Positions 7,470 to 16,541 are shown, counted from the stretch's first letter. The stretch is 28,726 nucleotides of DNA from CAYQDR01 sp964416315 (GCA_964416315.1 CAYQDR010000054.1:1-28726); one strand, 5' to 3'. Notes: a model not told the origin generated them from the sequence alone. Numbers and translations: made by a program.

Positions 7470-8371
7470 CTCCACGCCGAGAGGAGGACCACCCCGCCGC
7501 CCACCGTCCCCAGAGCCTCGCCCGCGCCGCCGGGCACATGTGCGCGGCCGCGGGGATGTTCGCCCTCCTCAACGCCGCGGCGAAGTACCTGAGCGCGGAC
7601 TTCCCCACGGCCCAGCTCCTCTGGGCGCGGAGCGCCAGGCACCTCGCCTTCGTGGTCGCGGCCTTCGGCCCCCGGTACGGCCGGCGGCTCTTCGTCACGT
7701 GGCACCCGGGCTTTCAGCTCCTCCGCTCGCTGCTCCTCCTCGGCTCGACGGCGTTCAACTTCGTGGCGCTCCGCTTCATCGGCCTCGCCACGGCCACCAC
7801 GGTGACGTTCACCTCGCCGTGCCTCGTCGCGCTCCTCGCCGCGCCGGTGCTCGGCGAGCGCGTCGGCGCGCGGCGCTGGGCGGCGATCGGGCTCGGGTTT
7901 CTCGGCGTCCTCGTCGTCGTCCGGCCGGGCGCGGAGGCGACGCAGCCCGCCTCCCTGCTCCCGCTCGGCACCGCGGTGTGCTACGCCTTCTACCAGCTCC
8001 TCACGCGCCGCGTCGCCGCATCGGACCCGCCCGAGACCACGGTCGGCTACAGCGCGCTCGCGGGGACCGTCGTCATGAGCGCCATCGTCCCCTTCGTCTG
8101 GACGGCGCCCGCGTCCCTCGCGAGGTCGCTCCTGCTCCTCAGCATGGGGCTCACCGGCGGCCTCGGGCACTACTTCGTCGCGCGGGCCTACATGTGGGCC
8201 CCCGCCTCCGTCGTCTCCCCGTTCAACTACGTCCAGCTCCTCGGCGCCGCGGCGACGGGCTACCTGATCTTCGACGACGTGCCCGACGCCTGGCTCTGGG
8301 GCGGGGCCGCGCTGATCATCGGCAGCGGCCTCCTGGTCGCCCACGGCGAGCGCCGCGGGATCTCGCGCTGA
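7466..8371 (+). CDS. EamA/DMT-family transporter
   Basis: 301 aa with roughly ten hydrophobic segments in two repeated halves, the EamA-EamA arrangement of drug/metabolite transporters. Typical signatures are LRSLLLLGSTAFNFVALRFIGLATATTVTFTSP in the first half, followed by LGERVGARRWAAIGLGFLGVLVVVRPG, and ASVVSPFNYVQLLGA in the second. Such inner-membrane proteins usually export metabolites or amino acids; the substrate cannot be read from the sequence. The GTG start overlaps the stop of the DinB-like gene by 4 nt, indicating translational coupling. The first about 20 residues are hydrophilic and may not all be translated; a later start is possible but none has a clear ribosome site. Confidence 0.9.
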   Translation: MTPRREEDHPAAHRPQSLARAAGHMCAAAGMFALLNAAAKYLSADFPTAQLLWARSARHLAFVVAAFGPRYGRRLFVTWHPGFQLLRSLLLLGSTAFNFVALRFIGLATATTVTFTSPCLVALLAAPVLGERVGARRWAAIGLGFLGVLVVVRPGAEATQPASLLPLGTAVCYAFYQLLTRRVAASDPPETTVGYSALAGTVVMSAIVPFVWTAPASLARSLLLLSMGLTGGLGHYFVARAYMWAPASVVSPFNYVQLLGAAATGYLIFDDVPDAWLWGGAALIIGSGLLVAHGERRGISR

Positions 8372-8415
8372 GGCCCGTTTCCCGCTCCGGAGGAACCACC
8401 GAGGAGGCGCGTGCG

Positions 8416-8786
8416 ATGCCCATGCCAACCGGCACGACCGACCCCGCCGAGCTGCGGGACACGCTGCGGGTCCTCACCTTCGACCTCTACGGCACCGTGG
8501 TGGACATGCAGGCGGGTCTGACCAGTTCGACCGGTACGTCTCGGTCGCCGCGGCCGGGTACTTCAAGCCACACGTCGCGGCCTACCGGAAGGCCGCCGAG
8601 ATCCTCCAGACGGAGATCGGCCGGATCATGCACGTCGCCAGTCACGCGTTCGACTGCATCGGCGCGAAGGCGGCCGGCATGCGGGCCGGATTCGTGAACC
8701 GCCGGGGGCGGCCCTGCGAGGACACGCCCTACCACCCGGACCTGGTGGTCCCCGATTTCACGGCGCTCGCGGAGGCGCTGGCCTGA
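8416..8786 (+). pseudogene. Haloacid dehalogenase-like hydrolase with internal deletion and frameshift
   Basis: The ATG at 8416 follows GAGGAGG and opens with VLTFDLYGTVVDMQAGLT, the HAD motif I region (DxxGT/V). From about 8520 the matching frame changes, and the C-terminal part of the same family follows: FDRYVSVAAAGYFKPHVAAYRKAAEIL (motif III Lys), then HAFDCIGAKAAGMRAGFVNRRGRP and the natural end at 8786. About 100 or more residues between motif I and motif III, including the cap and motif II, are absent. The remnant is 371 nt against roughly 700 for the family. It lies just downstream of the EamA gene in the same direction and was probably the third gene of that operon. Confidence 0.85.
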
Positions 8787-8852
8787 GACGCGCGGCAGCG
8801 GCGACGGAGGACGGAGCGGGCCCCGCGAAGGTCGCCCGGAGGCCCCGGCCGG

Positions 8853-10376
8853 TCAGGACTGGACTCTCGCCTCGAACTGACCGATCTCGACCAGCCGCGC
8901 CCGGGAGATCGACGCCAGCGCGTCGGTGACGGCCGGGTCGAACTGGGAGCTCGCATTCCGCAGCACCTCCTCGAGCGCCGCCTCGAGAGGACGCCGCTCG
9001 CGGTAGGGGCGGGGCGAGGTCATGGCGTCGAACGCGTCCGCCACCGCCAGGATGCGGGCGGGCAGCGGGATGTCGTGGCCCTGCAGCCGGTCCGGATACC
9101 CCGTGCCGTCGAAGCGCTCCAGGTGGGCCTTGACGGCCTCCGCCTCCTGCGCGAGGAACGGGAGCCGCCGCAGGATCCGGGCGCCGAGCACGGGGTAGCG
9201 CCGGAGGGCGCCGTACTCGTCGTCCGTCAAGCGCTCCGCCTTGAGGACGAGCGCATCCGGGAGCACCAGCTTCCCGAGGTCGTGAAGCAGGCCCGCCCGG
9301 CGGATCACGGCGAGTCCGTCCGGAGGGACGCCGAGCACGCCGGCGATCTCCGCGGCGTACAGCGAGACCCGCTCGCAGTGCCCCTTCAGCGACGGGTCCT
9401 TGGACTCGAGGGCCGTGATGAAGAACGCGATGGTGTTGAGGACGTCCGTCTCAACGCTTTCCCGGAACAGCACCTTTTGGAGCGCCAGCGCCACGACCTG
9501 CCCGTATCGCACCAGGAGGTCCTGCTCGTCCGGCAGGAACGCCCCGCGATGGATGGGCCGCCCCAGGCAGAGGACCCCCTTCGTGCTGCCCATGTCGGGG
9601 ATCAGGACGGCGATCCCGGCCACGGGATCCCCGGTTTCCGTCAGCGTGAGGGCCTCCCGCCCCCGGCTCTTCACGAGCCGGCCGAAGTGGGCATGGAGCA
9701 GGTTGAGGAGCTGGGTGAGGAGCGCCGCGTCGCCCCGCTGGCTCTGCGTCACGCTCCCGTCGTCGTCGCGCAGCATGATGAGCGCGGCATCGCACTGGAA
9801 CCCCTGCAGCGTGTAGTCCAGGACGGTCTCGACGAAGAGCCCCGGATCGGCGCGCTGCAAGGCGAGCTCGCTGATCCGGAACAGCCCTTCGACGCCGAGC
9901 TGCCGCCGGACCTGGTCCTCCGTGACCGCCACCGCGCCGGGCCCGCGTGCCGGGTGCGGCTGCTGGCGATCCCGCGAGACCCGCTGGACCAGGTCCTGCA
10001 CCTCGTTCAGGGAAAAGGGCTTGCGCAGATAGTCGTACGCCCCGTGGCGCAAGCCGAAGACCGCCGAGTTGACCGAGGGCATCCCGGTGATGAGCACGAC
10101 CGCGGTCCCGGGCTGGCTCCCCTTGACGGCGCGCAGCACGTCCAACCCGCTCAACCCCGGCAGCTTGATGTCCGACACGACCAGGTCGAAGGGCGTGTCC
10201 GCGAGCTGATCGAGGGCCGCCTCGGCCGTCTCGGCCGTCGAGACGAGACAGGCGTTGATCGTGAACGCGTCGGCGAGCACCGCGAGGACCTGGGGATCGT
10301 CGTCCACCAGCAGCACCCGGAGCAGACCGGGACCCCGGGGGACCGAGGCCTGGTCGCCGTGCGGCTCAGCGGACAT
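8853..10376 (-). CDS. Response regulator with HD-GYP phosphodiesterase output
   Basis: 507 aa from the ATG at 10376, which has GGGAGGC upstream. An earlier ATG at 10427 lacks such a site. Receiver domain about 18-130: acidic DDD at 25-27, phospho-acceptor Asp69 in VVSDIKLPG, and Lys119 in LRKPF. A GAF-like middle region spans about 165-310. HD-GYP domain from about 325: His and Asp of LLHDLGK (365-366) and the GTGYP motif (GYP 426-428), followed by PLPARILAVADAFDAMTS. HD-GYP proteins hydrolyse cyclic di-GMP; phosphorylation of the receiver presumably controls this. No sensor kinase gene is in the window, so it is an orphan regulator here. Divergent from the membrane coiled-coil gene across 360 nt. 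Confidence 0.92.
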   Translation of the reverse strand: MSAEPHGDQASVPRGPGLLRVLLVDDDPQVLAVLADAFTINACLVSTAETAEAALDQLADTPFDLVVSDIKLPGLSGLDVLRAVKGSQPGTAVVLITGMPSVNSAVFGLRHGAYDYLRKPFSLNEVQDLVQRVSRDRQQPHPARGPGAVAVTEDQVRRQLGVEGLFRISELALQRADPGLFVETVLDYTLQGFQCDAALIMLRDDDGSVTQSQRGDAALLTQLLNLLHAHFGRLVKSRGREALTLTETGDPVAGIAVLIPDMGSTKGVLCLGRPIHRGAFLPDEQDLLVRYGQVVALALQKVLFRESVETDVLNTIAFFITALESKDPSLKGHCERVSLYAAEIAGVLGVPPDGLAVIRRAGLLHDLGKLVLPDALVLKAERLTDDEYGALRRYPVLGARILRRLPFLAQEAEAVKAHLERFDGTGYPDRLQGHDIPLPARILAVADAFDAMTSPRPYRERRPLEAALEEVLRNASSQFDPAVTDALASISRARLVEIGQFEARVQS

Positions 10377-10736
10377 CGTGGCGCCTCCCAAGGCTGTCCG
10401 GGAGGGGCGCGGGGCCGTCGTCGCCACCCTCCCGTTCGGCCCATCCAGGGTCGCTCAGCACGCGGCGCGCTGTCAAATTCCCGCGGTGGCGCCGCCAGCG
10501 CGGCGGCGGCCCGCGCGTCGCGAGGCCGTCGGGCCATCGATCCTCCACCCGCATCACGAAACCGAGACGTTCGCTCGATTCCCGGCACCCTCGTCCGGCT
10601 CAGGTACACTCCACGTCATCGGCCACACCGACCTCCCCCGAGATGGGCTAGGCGATCGGGAACCCCCGTGGTAGGAATTGAGGTCAGGGCGGGGGCGCCC
10701 CGCCACCGCGGCAAGGGTTCGCCGGGAGGTGCAGTC
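10377..10736. other. Divergent intergenic region
   Basis: About 360 nt without a supported gene between the oppositely directed HD-GYP and coiled-coil genes. It must hold both promoters. TACACT near 10604 could be a -10 element, but no matching -35 stands out, so no promoter is called. Confidence 0.5.
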
Positions 10737-11336
10737 ATGCGTCTCACCGTGGCCCTGGGGACCGAGTGGGTGTGGGCCCTGGTCGCCCTGGCCGTCGCCG
10801 TCGTCGCCCTGACGGTCGCCGCGTTCGCCCTCGAACGGACCCTGGCGGAGATCCGCCGGCAGAACGTCGCCGCGACGCAGCTCCTGCACGACGTCCACGA
10901 GCGGCTGGCCCGCATCGGCGGGGACCAGTACGAGCTGACCCGGATCCTGCTCGAGACGGGCCTGCGGGACCTCCGCCGGCTGGCCGGGTCCACGCAGGCG
11001 GCGCTCGAAGGATCCGTACGCGAGCTCAGGCGCGCGGGCGAGACCTCCAGGGCCGTGCTCGCCTCCGGCGCCGCCGACCCTCTCCGCCCGACCCGGTTGC
11101 CCCCCGCCCCGGCCCCGGGCGCGCTCGTCGTCGTCCGGCGCGGGGAGACGAACCTCTACGACCTGCTCCGGGACACGGCCGGCCAGGTGGTCTGGGACCG
11201 CCGCCAGACCGAACGACGAGCGCGGCGGGACCCCGCCGCGAGCGAGCGCCGCCGACGCGAGCGCCGGCGCCCGCCGCCGCGGACCTGGGAGGCCCTGGGC
11301 TTCGTCGTCACCGCGGCCGAGCCGGGCCGGCGGTGA
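10737..11336 (+). CDS. Small membrane-anchored coiled-coil protein, unknown function
   Basis: 199 aa from the ATG at 10737, preceded by GGGAGGTG. One membrane helix at about 9-33 (WVWALVALAVAVVALTVAAF) is followed by a long charged helix, LERTLAEIRRQNVAATQLLHDVHERLARIG and onward, resembling DUF948-type or RmuC-like N-terminal anchors. A Pro/Ala-rich linker (about 108-122) leads to a domain VVVRRGETNLYDLLRDTAGQVVWDRR and a very Arg-rich stretch near 165-185. The cytoplasmic part could bind nucleic acid or act as a scaffold, but no family is recognised with certainty. The Arg-rich part is also what high GC alone can produce, though the membrane anchor and start site support a real gene. Confidence 0.65.
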   Translation: MRLTVALGTEWVWALVALAVAVVALTVAAFALERTLAEIRRQNVAATQLLHDVHERLARIGGDQYELTRILLETGLRDLRRLAGSTQAALEGSVRELRRAGETSRAVLASGAADPLRPTRLPPAPAPGALVVVRRGETNLYDLLRDTAGQVVWDRRQTERRARRDPAASERRRRERRRPPPRTWEALGFVVTAAEPGRR

Positions 11337-11366
11337 CCGGGGAGCGCGGGAGCGCGCGGCATCCCG

Positions 11367-11645
11367 TCACGGGCTCCGCCGCAGCGCCAGGTCGGCCTCG
11401 AGACGGATCGTGTCCCCGACGCTCAGGACCACGGCGACCCGGGGGATGGGCAGGCCGAACTCCCCGAAGCGGAACGCGGTCCGCGCCCGCACGCCCACGT
11501 CCTGGCCGTCGAAGGTCGCCGTCGCGTCCCAGACGACCCGTCGGGTGACGTCCCTCACGGTGAGGTCGCCGTCCAGCTCGAACGACGCGGTGCCGGCCGG
11601 AGGGAACGGGACGCGCAGCCCGCGAAGCTCGGTGGGCACGAGCAC
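11367..11645 (-). pseudogene. YceI-family C-terminal remnant
   Basis: About 92 codons match the second half of YceI-like lipocalin-fold proteins: FELDGDLTVRDVTRRVVWDATATFDGQD, then FGEFGLPIPRVAVVLSVGDTIRLEADLAL, ending naturally. Full members are about 190-220 aa with a signal peptide. Here the matching frame hits a stop at about 11684, and the N-terminal half and signal are absent. The gap to the NYN gene, which starts at 11686 on the other strand, leaves no room for them. YceI proteins bind isoprenoid-type lipids in the periplasm; this fragment is unlikely to work. Confidence 0.7.
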
Positions 11646-11685
11646 GACCGTCGGATCTAGTATCGGGGGCAGGGCCCTTCGTCAC

Positions 11686-12186
11686 ATGCGCTGGCTGGTG
11701 GACGGTTACAACGTGATCCGCCACGACCCCGACCTCTCCAACCGGGAGCGGGAGAGCCTTCAGGCGGGACGTGAGGCCCTCTGCCGCCTCCTCTCGACGA
11801 TCGCGCGCCGGTCCGGTGACGGGTTCACCGTGATCTTCGACGGCGATCGGGGCGGCGGAAGCATGGGTGGCGGTCAGGGCGTGCGCGTGATCTTCTCGAG
11901 TGCCCGGGAGCGAGCCGACGAACTCCTCGCCCGGCTGGCCACCCGGGGTCTTGCCGTCGTCTCCAACGACCGGGAGGTCCGTCGGGCCGCCGCACGGGCC
12001 GGGGCGCTGGCCATCACCGCCGACCAGTTCCTGGCTCGCCTGCACAGCCACGGCCCGGCGCCCGCCCCGGACAAGGGCGAAGACGACGCTCTTCCGGCCC
12101 GGCCCAAGAAGGGCAACCCGCGCCGACTCCCCCGGAAGGTCCGCCAGGCCGAGCGCGCCCTCCGTCACCTCGACCGCAACCCCTGA
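11686..12186 (+). CDS. NYN domain protein, YacP-like ribonuclease
   Basis: 166 aa. Starts MRWLVDGYNVIRHDPDL, with the first acidic residue of the NYN/PIN fold in VDGYNVI. This is followed by VIFDGDRGGG (second acidic site), FSSARERADELLARL, and VVSNDREVRRAA with the Asp expected in place of the SD of PIN-like nucleases. These fit the YacP-type NYN family of about 165-180 aa, predicted metal-dependent RNases acting in RNA processing or decay. The C-terminus is Lys/Arg-rich (RPKKGNPRRLPRKVRQAERAL), suited to nucleic acid contact. The start codon is 41 nt from the YceI remnant on the other strand. The gene is convergent with the oxidase gene that ends at 12240. Confidence 0.87.
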   Translation: MRWLVDGYNVIRHDPDLSNRERESLQAGREALCRLLSTIARRSGDGFTVIFDGDRGGGSMGGGQGVRVIFSSARERADELLARLATRGLAVVSNDREVRRAAARAGALAITADQFLARLHSHGPAPAPDKGEDDALPARPKKGNPRRLPRKVRQAERALRHLDRNP

Positions 12187-12239
12187 GACTTCTGCAAGGG
12201 GTGCTCCACGGGCGGCGCGCGGCGCCATCCTCCGATGAG

Positions 12240-13559
12240 CTAGCCCCAGCGGTCCCGGGCGCCGTAGACCAGGTAGGCGCCGGCCAGGTAGGCCCGCCGC
12301 AGGACCGGCAGCGGGAAGCGCGGGATCTCGACCGCGGTGAGCGGCGTGTCGCGCGGGACCTCCACGCCCGCGGCCAGGTCGCCGGCGAGCCCGCCGCAGT
12401 ACGTGGCCATCGCGACGCCGCTCCCCGTGTAGGCGAGCGCGTACGCCACCGTCGGGTCCCCCTCCACCGTGCCCACGTGCGGCATCCGGTCGTAGGGCAT
12501 GCAGACGTTGCCGTGCCAGAAGAACTCGCTCCCCACGCCCGCGAGCGCGGGACACAGCGCCGCCATCCGCCCCTCGAGCCACGCCCGCCGCGTCGCGAGG
12601 CGTGCGGGCGTGTTGATGACGCCGGCCCGGCCGCCGAAGAGCATCCGCCCGTCGGGGAGCCGCCGCCAGTAGTGGACCAGCGTCCGCGTATCGGTGTAGA
12701 CCTGGGTCGTCCGCATCCCGACCTCGCGCCACTCGGCCTCGGTCAAGGGGCGCGTGACGACGATGTTGCTGGCGGCCGGCATCGTCCGGCCGGCGAAGTA
12801 GGGATGCAGGCGCTCGGGCGTGTACCCGTTGGTCGCCATGACCACCCGGCGGGCCCGGACCGTGCCGCCCGGCGTCGCGAGCACGTGCCCGCCGCCGTCT
12901 CGCCGCCACCCCACGACGGGCGAGTGGTGGTGCACGCTCCCGCCCCGCCGGAGCACGGCCGCCGCCAGGCCGCGGACGTACTTCAGGGGGTGGAGCCCGA
13001 ACGTGGCGCGGTAGCGGATGGCCCCGTGCGCCACCGGACCGCGGAGCCACCCGTCCTGCGCGAGCGCGTCGCGGTCGAGGAACTCGATCTCGTGGTAATC
13101 GAACCGGTCGCGGTAGAGCTCCCGGCGCGCCTTCAGCACCGGGACCAGCTCGGGCCGGTGGGCCACGTTGATCCAGCCGTCGGGCTCCTGGTCGCAGGCA
13201 ATCTGCTCCTTGGCGACGACCTCCCGCACCGTCTCGCAGGCCTCGATCCCGATCCGGACCACGCGCCGCGCGACGTCCAGCCCCCACCGGGCAATCCGCT
13301 CCTGGAGGGTGAGCTTCCCGATGGAGAGCATGGCGAACCCGCCGTTCCGGCCGCTCGCCCCCCAGCCGATCGACCGCGCCTCGAGCACGCACGCCTCGAT
13401 CCCGTGGGTACCGGCCAGCCGGTAGGCGGCGGCCAGCCCCGTGTAGCCCCCGCCGATCACGGCGACCTCGACCGCGCGATCCCGGGCGAGGCGGGTCACC
13501 CCCTCCGGCTCCGGCCCCGCGGTCGCGGCCCAGTACGAATTCGGCTCCGGCTCGGTCAT
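12240..13559 (-). CDS. FAD-dependent oxidoreductase, DAO family (PuuB-like)
   Basis: 439 aa. The dinucleotide-binding motif VAVIGGGYTGLAAAYRL lies at about 33-49, followed by LEARSIGWGASGRNGGFAML, the FAD contact region typical of gamma-glutamylputrescine oxidase-like and glycine-oxidase-like DAO proteins. The C-terminal block FFWHGNVCMPYDRMPHVG and VAYALAYTGSGVAMATYCGG closes the FAD site. Such enzymes oxidise the C-N bond of amines or amino acids, giving an aldehyde or keto product with H2O2. It lies 142 nt downstream of, and in the same direction as, a four-gene polyamine-type ABC importer, so it probably oxidises the imported compound. Which amine or amino acid is not resolved. Confidence 0.9.
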   Translation of the reverse strand: MTEPEPNSYWAATAGPEPEGVTRLARDRAVEVAVIGGGYTGLAAAYRLAGTHGIEACVLEARSIGWGASGRNGGFAMLSIGKLTLQERIARWGLDVARRVVRIGIEACETVREVVAKEQIACDQEPDGWINVAHRPELVPVLKARRELYRDRFDYHEIEFLDRDALAQDGWLRGPVAHGAIRYRATFGLHPLKYVRGLAAAVLRRGGSVHHHSPVVGWRRDGGGHVLATPGGTVRARRVVMATNGYTPERLHPYFAGRTMPAASNIVVTRPLTEAEWREVGMRTTQVYTDTRTLVHYWRRLPDGRMLFGGRAGVINTPARLATRRAWLEGRMAALCPALAGVGSEFFWHGNVCMPYDRMPHVGTVEGDPTVAYALAYTGSGVAMATYCGGLAGDLAAGVEVPRDTPLTAVEIPRFPLPVLRRAYLAGAYLVYGARDRWG

Positions 13560-13701
13560 TCGGATCCCCCCGCACCCCCGACCCCTGTCATCCAGATCGC
13601 CGGGACGGCTCGGGCCTGCGGCCCTCGCGACGTCCCGCCCCTCCGGTCGCCCGAGGGGGAGGGGAGGCCGAGGCTGCCACTGGCCACCCCCGGTGCCGGC
13701 G

Positions 13702-14520
13702 TCATCCGCTCCGCGCGGCCGGCCGGGTCCGGCCGAGGAGCTGGACCAGCCCCACCAGCCCGACCGAGATCACGATCAGGAGGGTCGAGATGGCGGCGAT
13801 CGTGGGATCGATCTGATCACGCAGCGCGCTGAACATCCGCCGCGTCAGGGTGGCGTTCTCCCCGCCCGAGAGGAACAGGGCGACCACCACCTCGTCGAGC
13901 GACGTGATGAACGCGAAGAGCGCGGCCGAGATCACGGAGTAGCGGATCTGGGGCAGCGTGACGGTCAGGACGGCCCGGACGCGGCTCGCCCCGAGGCTCC
14001 GGGCGACCATCTCCTGGGTCATGTCGAACGAGGCGAGCCCCGCGGTCACCGTCACCACCACGAACGGCAGGGCGAGGAGCGTGTGCGCCAGCACGAGGCC
14101 CAGCATCGTGTTGACCAGCTCGAGCCGGGCGTACACGTAGAAGAGCCCGATGGCGACCAGGATGGCCGGGACCATCTGGGGCGCCACCAGGAGGAGCTGG
14201 AGCGCCCGGCTCCACCGCCACCGCGTCACGGCCAGGCCGTACGCGGCGGCGGTCCCCAGGACGGTCGCCGCCGCCGTGGTGAGCACGGCCGCCCGGAGGC
14301 TCACCCACGTCGCGTCTCGCCACTCGACGGAGCCGAAGAACGTCCGGTAGTTCCGCAGGGACCACCGGCGCGGCGGGAACTCGAGGTAGACCGTGTCCGA
14401 GAACGACATGGGGATCACGACGAGCACCGGCAGCACCAGGAACAGCGCGACCAGGCCACACCAGACGTACAGCCACAGCCGCCGGACGTGCGAGACGGGT
14501 ACGGGCGCGCTCGCGGCCAT
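13702..14520 (-). CDS. ABC permease, PotC-like
   Basis: 272 aa with six hydrophobic segments. The first is LYVWCGLVALFLVLPVLVVIPMSFS, and the periplasmic segment YLEFPPRRWSLRNYRTFFGSVEW is typical of PotC and related spermidine/putrescine permeases. The cytoplasmic EAA-like loop is MVARSLGASRVRAVLTVTLPQIRYSV near residues 165-190. It forms the inner-membrane channel with the PotB-like partner, whose stop lies 39 nt upstream. Last transporter gene before the oxidase. Confidence 0.9.
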   Translation of the reverse strand: MAASAPVPVSHVRRLWLYVWCGLVALFLVLPVLVVIPMSFSDTVYLEFPPRRWSLRNYRTFFGSVEWRDATWVSLRAAVLTTAAATVLGTAAAYGLAVTRWRWSRALQLLLVAPQMVPAILVAIGLFYVYARLELVNTMLGLVLAHTLLALPFVVVTVTAGLASFDMTQEMVARSLGASRVRAVLTVTLPQIRYSVISAALFAFITSLDEVVVALFLSGGENATLTRRMFSALRDQIDPTIAAISTLLIVISVGLVGLVQLLGRTRPAARSG

Positions 14521-14559
14521 CAGTCAGGACCCCCCCACCGCATACCGGTTCACGCCCTT

Positions 14560-15453
14560 TCAGCGGACCCCGAACAGGCGCTGGATCGCGAGCACCCGGT
14601 GGAGCCCGACGAAGATCAGCCCGACCGAGACGAGCAGCACGACCGCCAGGGAGCTGGACGCGCCCCAGGCGAAGTACGTGTTGACGTTCTGCTCGATCTT
14701 CATGGCGACCAGATACGTCTTGCCCCCGCCGAGGAGCGCCGGCGTCACGTAGAACCCCAGGCACAGGACGAACACCAGGAGGAGGCCCGCCACGAGCCCG
14801 GGCAGCGAGAGCGGGAGGAACACCTGCCAGAAGGCGCGGACCGGGCTCGCCCCGAGGCTCGCCGCGGCCCGGACGTAGTCGGGATCGATGGCGCGCATGG
14901 AGGCGTAGAGGGGGAGGATCAGGAACGGGAGCAGGATGTGCGTCATGCCGATGACCGTGCCGGTCATGTTGTGGACCAGGGGGATCGGGTCGGCGATGAG
15001 GCCGAGGTTCACCAGCAATGTGTTGACCAGGCCGCGTCGCTGGAGCAGCACCAGCCAGGCGTAGGTCCGCACCAGGAGCGCGGTCCAGAACGGGAGGATG
15101 ACCACGATCAGTCCGAGGTTGGCGGCCCTCGGCGGGAGCTGGGCCAGGAGATAGGCCAGCGGGTACCCGAGGAGCACGCAGATGAGGGTGACGAGGACGC
15201 TGACCTCGACCGTGTTCCAGAGGATCGTGACGTAGGCCGGTTCCTGGACCAGCCGCTCGTAGTGGACCAGCGAGTACGCGTCCTTCTCCACCACCGAGAG
15301 ATAGAAGAGCCAGCCCACGGGCAGGACGAGCAGGAGGCCCACCAGGACCAGCGCCGGGATGGAGAGGCCCAGGAGGCGCCGCCGCTCCCGCGCCGCGTCG
15401 CGGGCCAGCGCGTCCGCGTTCGGCGCGACGGGGCTCGCCCCGGGCCCGCTCAC
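14560..15453 (-). CDS. ABC permease, PotB-like
   Basis: 297 aa. A cytosolic N-terminus of about 30 residues precedes the first membrane span (ALVLVGLLLVLPVGWLFYLSV), and five more spans follow. Signature regions are LRGLVN-like RRGLVNTLLVNLGLI and the EAA loop YVRAAASLGASPVRAFWQVFLPLSLPG, which contacts the ATPase. This is the usual PotB/opine-type permease pattern. Start ATG at 15453 overlaps the ATPase stop by 4 nt, indicating coupled translation with the ATPase. Confidence 0.9.
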   Translation of the reverse strand: MSGPGASPVAPNADALARDAARERRRLLGLSIPALVLVGLLLVLPVGWLFYLSVVEKDAYSLVHYERLVQEPAYVTILWNTVEVSVLVTLICVLLGYPLAYLLAQLPPRAANLGLIVVILPFWTALLVRTYAWLVLLQRRGLVNTLLVNLGLIADPIPLVHNMTGTVIGMTHILLPFLILPLYASMRAIDPDYVRAAASLGASPVRAFWQVFLPLSLPGLVAGLLLVFVLCLGFYVTPALLGGGKTYLVAMKIEQNVNTYFAWGASSSLAVVLLVSVGLIFVGLHRVLAIQRLFGVR

Positions 15454-16541
15454 GACCGGTCCTCGGGGACGACGACGGTGTCCGCCGGGTGGAGCCCGAG
15501 GCGGATCCGGCCGCCGGGCTCCGGCACCGCGGCGAGGGTTTCACGGCGGCTCGGGCTCCGGACCGCCAGCTCGGTCCCGTCGGCGAGCGTGACGTAGAGG
15601 AGGACGCTTTCGCCCTGGTAGACGCGCTCCTTCACGGTGCCATCCAGGCAGTTCATCCCGTCGGCGTCCCCGGGCGGGACCACCGCGAGCTTCTCCGGCC
15701 GGACCATGAGGAAGAACGGCCCGTCCCCCGCGGGCGGGCCGCCGTCCAGGAGGAGCGGGCGGCCGTGGAGCGTGAGCCCCCCGCCCTCCCGGCGCACGGG
15801 GAGGAACGTCGACTCGCCGACGAAGTCGGCGACGAACCGGGTCCCGGGTCGCTCGTAGAGGCGCTCCGGCGCGTCCACCTGCACGATCCGGCCCTCGTGG
15901 ATCACCGCGACCCGGTCCGAGAGGGTGAGGGCCTCGCGCTGGTCGTGCGTGACGTAGACCGTCGTCATGCCGAGCGCGCCGTGGAGGTGACGGATCTCGA
16001 TCTGCATCCGCTCGCGGAGCTTCTTGTCGAGGGCCGAGAGCGGCTCGTCCATGAGCAGGACCCGCGGCTCGAAGACGATGGCGCGGGCCAGCGCCACGCG
16101 CTGGCGCTGCCCGCCGGAGAGCTGATCCACGCGCCGCCCCTCGAAGCCCGCGAGCTGGACCAGCTCGAGCGCCCATCCCACCCGCCGCGCGGTCTCCGCC
16201 GCGGCGACCCCCCGGAGCCGGAGCGGATAGGCGATGTTCCCGAAGACGTTCATGTGCGGGAAGAGGGCGTAGTTCTGGAAGACCATGCCGACGTTCCGGC
16301 GGTGAGGCGGCGTCCGGACCATCTCCTCGTCCCCGAACCGGATGCTGCCCGCGTCCGGGCGGATGAACCCGGCCAGGACCAGGAGGAGCGTCGTCTTGCC
16401 GGATCCGGACGGGCCGAGGAGCGTGATGAACTCGCCGCTCCGGACGTCGAGGTCCACGCGGTCGAGCGCCGTGACCGGGCCGTACGATTTGCTGACGCCG
16501 CGGACCTCGATCGGCAGGGCGGAGGCGGCGGAGGCGGGCAT
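15450..16541 (-). CDS. ABC transporter ATP-binding protein, PotA-like
   Basis: 363 aa. Walker A GPSGSGKT at 43-50, Q-loop in VGMVFQNYALFPHM, signature LSGGQRQRVALARA at 141-154, Walker B VLLMDEP near 161-167, and the switch His in YVTHDQREALTLSD. The C-terminal about 120 residues form a TOBE domain, as in PotA, FbpC and related importers. It energises the two permeases encoded immediately downstream, the first of which overlaps its stop by 4 nt. The binding-protein gene ends 74 nt upstream. Confidence 0.95.
   Translation of the reverse strand: MPASAASALPIEVRGVSKSYGPVTALDRVDLDVRSGEFITLLGPSGSGKTTLLLVLAGFIRPDAGSIRFGDEEMVRTPPHRRNVGMVFQNYALFPHMNVFGNIAYPLRLRGVAAAETARRVGWALELVQLAGFEGRRVDQLSGGQRQRVALARAIVFEPRVLLMDEPLSALDKKLRERMQIEIRHLHGALGMTTVYVTHDQREALTLSDRVAVIHEGRIVQVDAPERLYERPGTRFVADFVGESTFLPVRREGGGLTLHGRPLLLDGGPPAGDGPFFLMVRPEKLAVVPPGDADGMNCLDGTVKERVYQGESVLLYVTLADGTELAVRSPSRRETLAAVPEPGGRIRLGLHPADTVVVPEDRS

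Noticed and set aside
10580..10620. Sigma-70 promoter with TACACT as -10
   Set aside because: No acceptable -35 hexamer is found at 16-18 bp spacing.
13693..15597. Long plus-strand open frame opposite the two permeases
   Set aside because: It is rich in Arg, Asp, His and Gln with no motif, and mirrors real membrane proteins on the other strand; high GC makes such shadows common. The same holds for 3928-5877, 9075-10736 and 18292-20193 on the plus strand.
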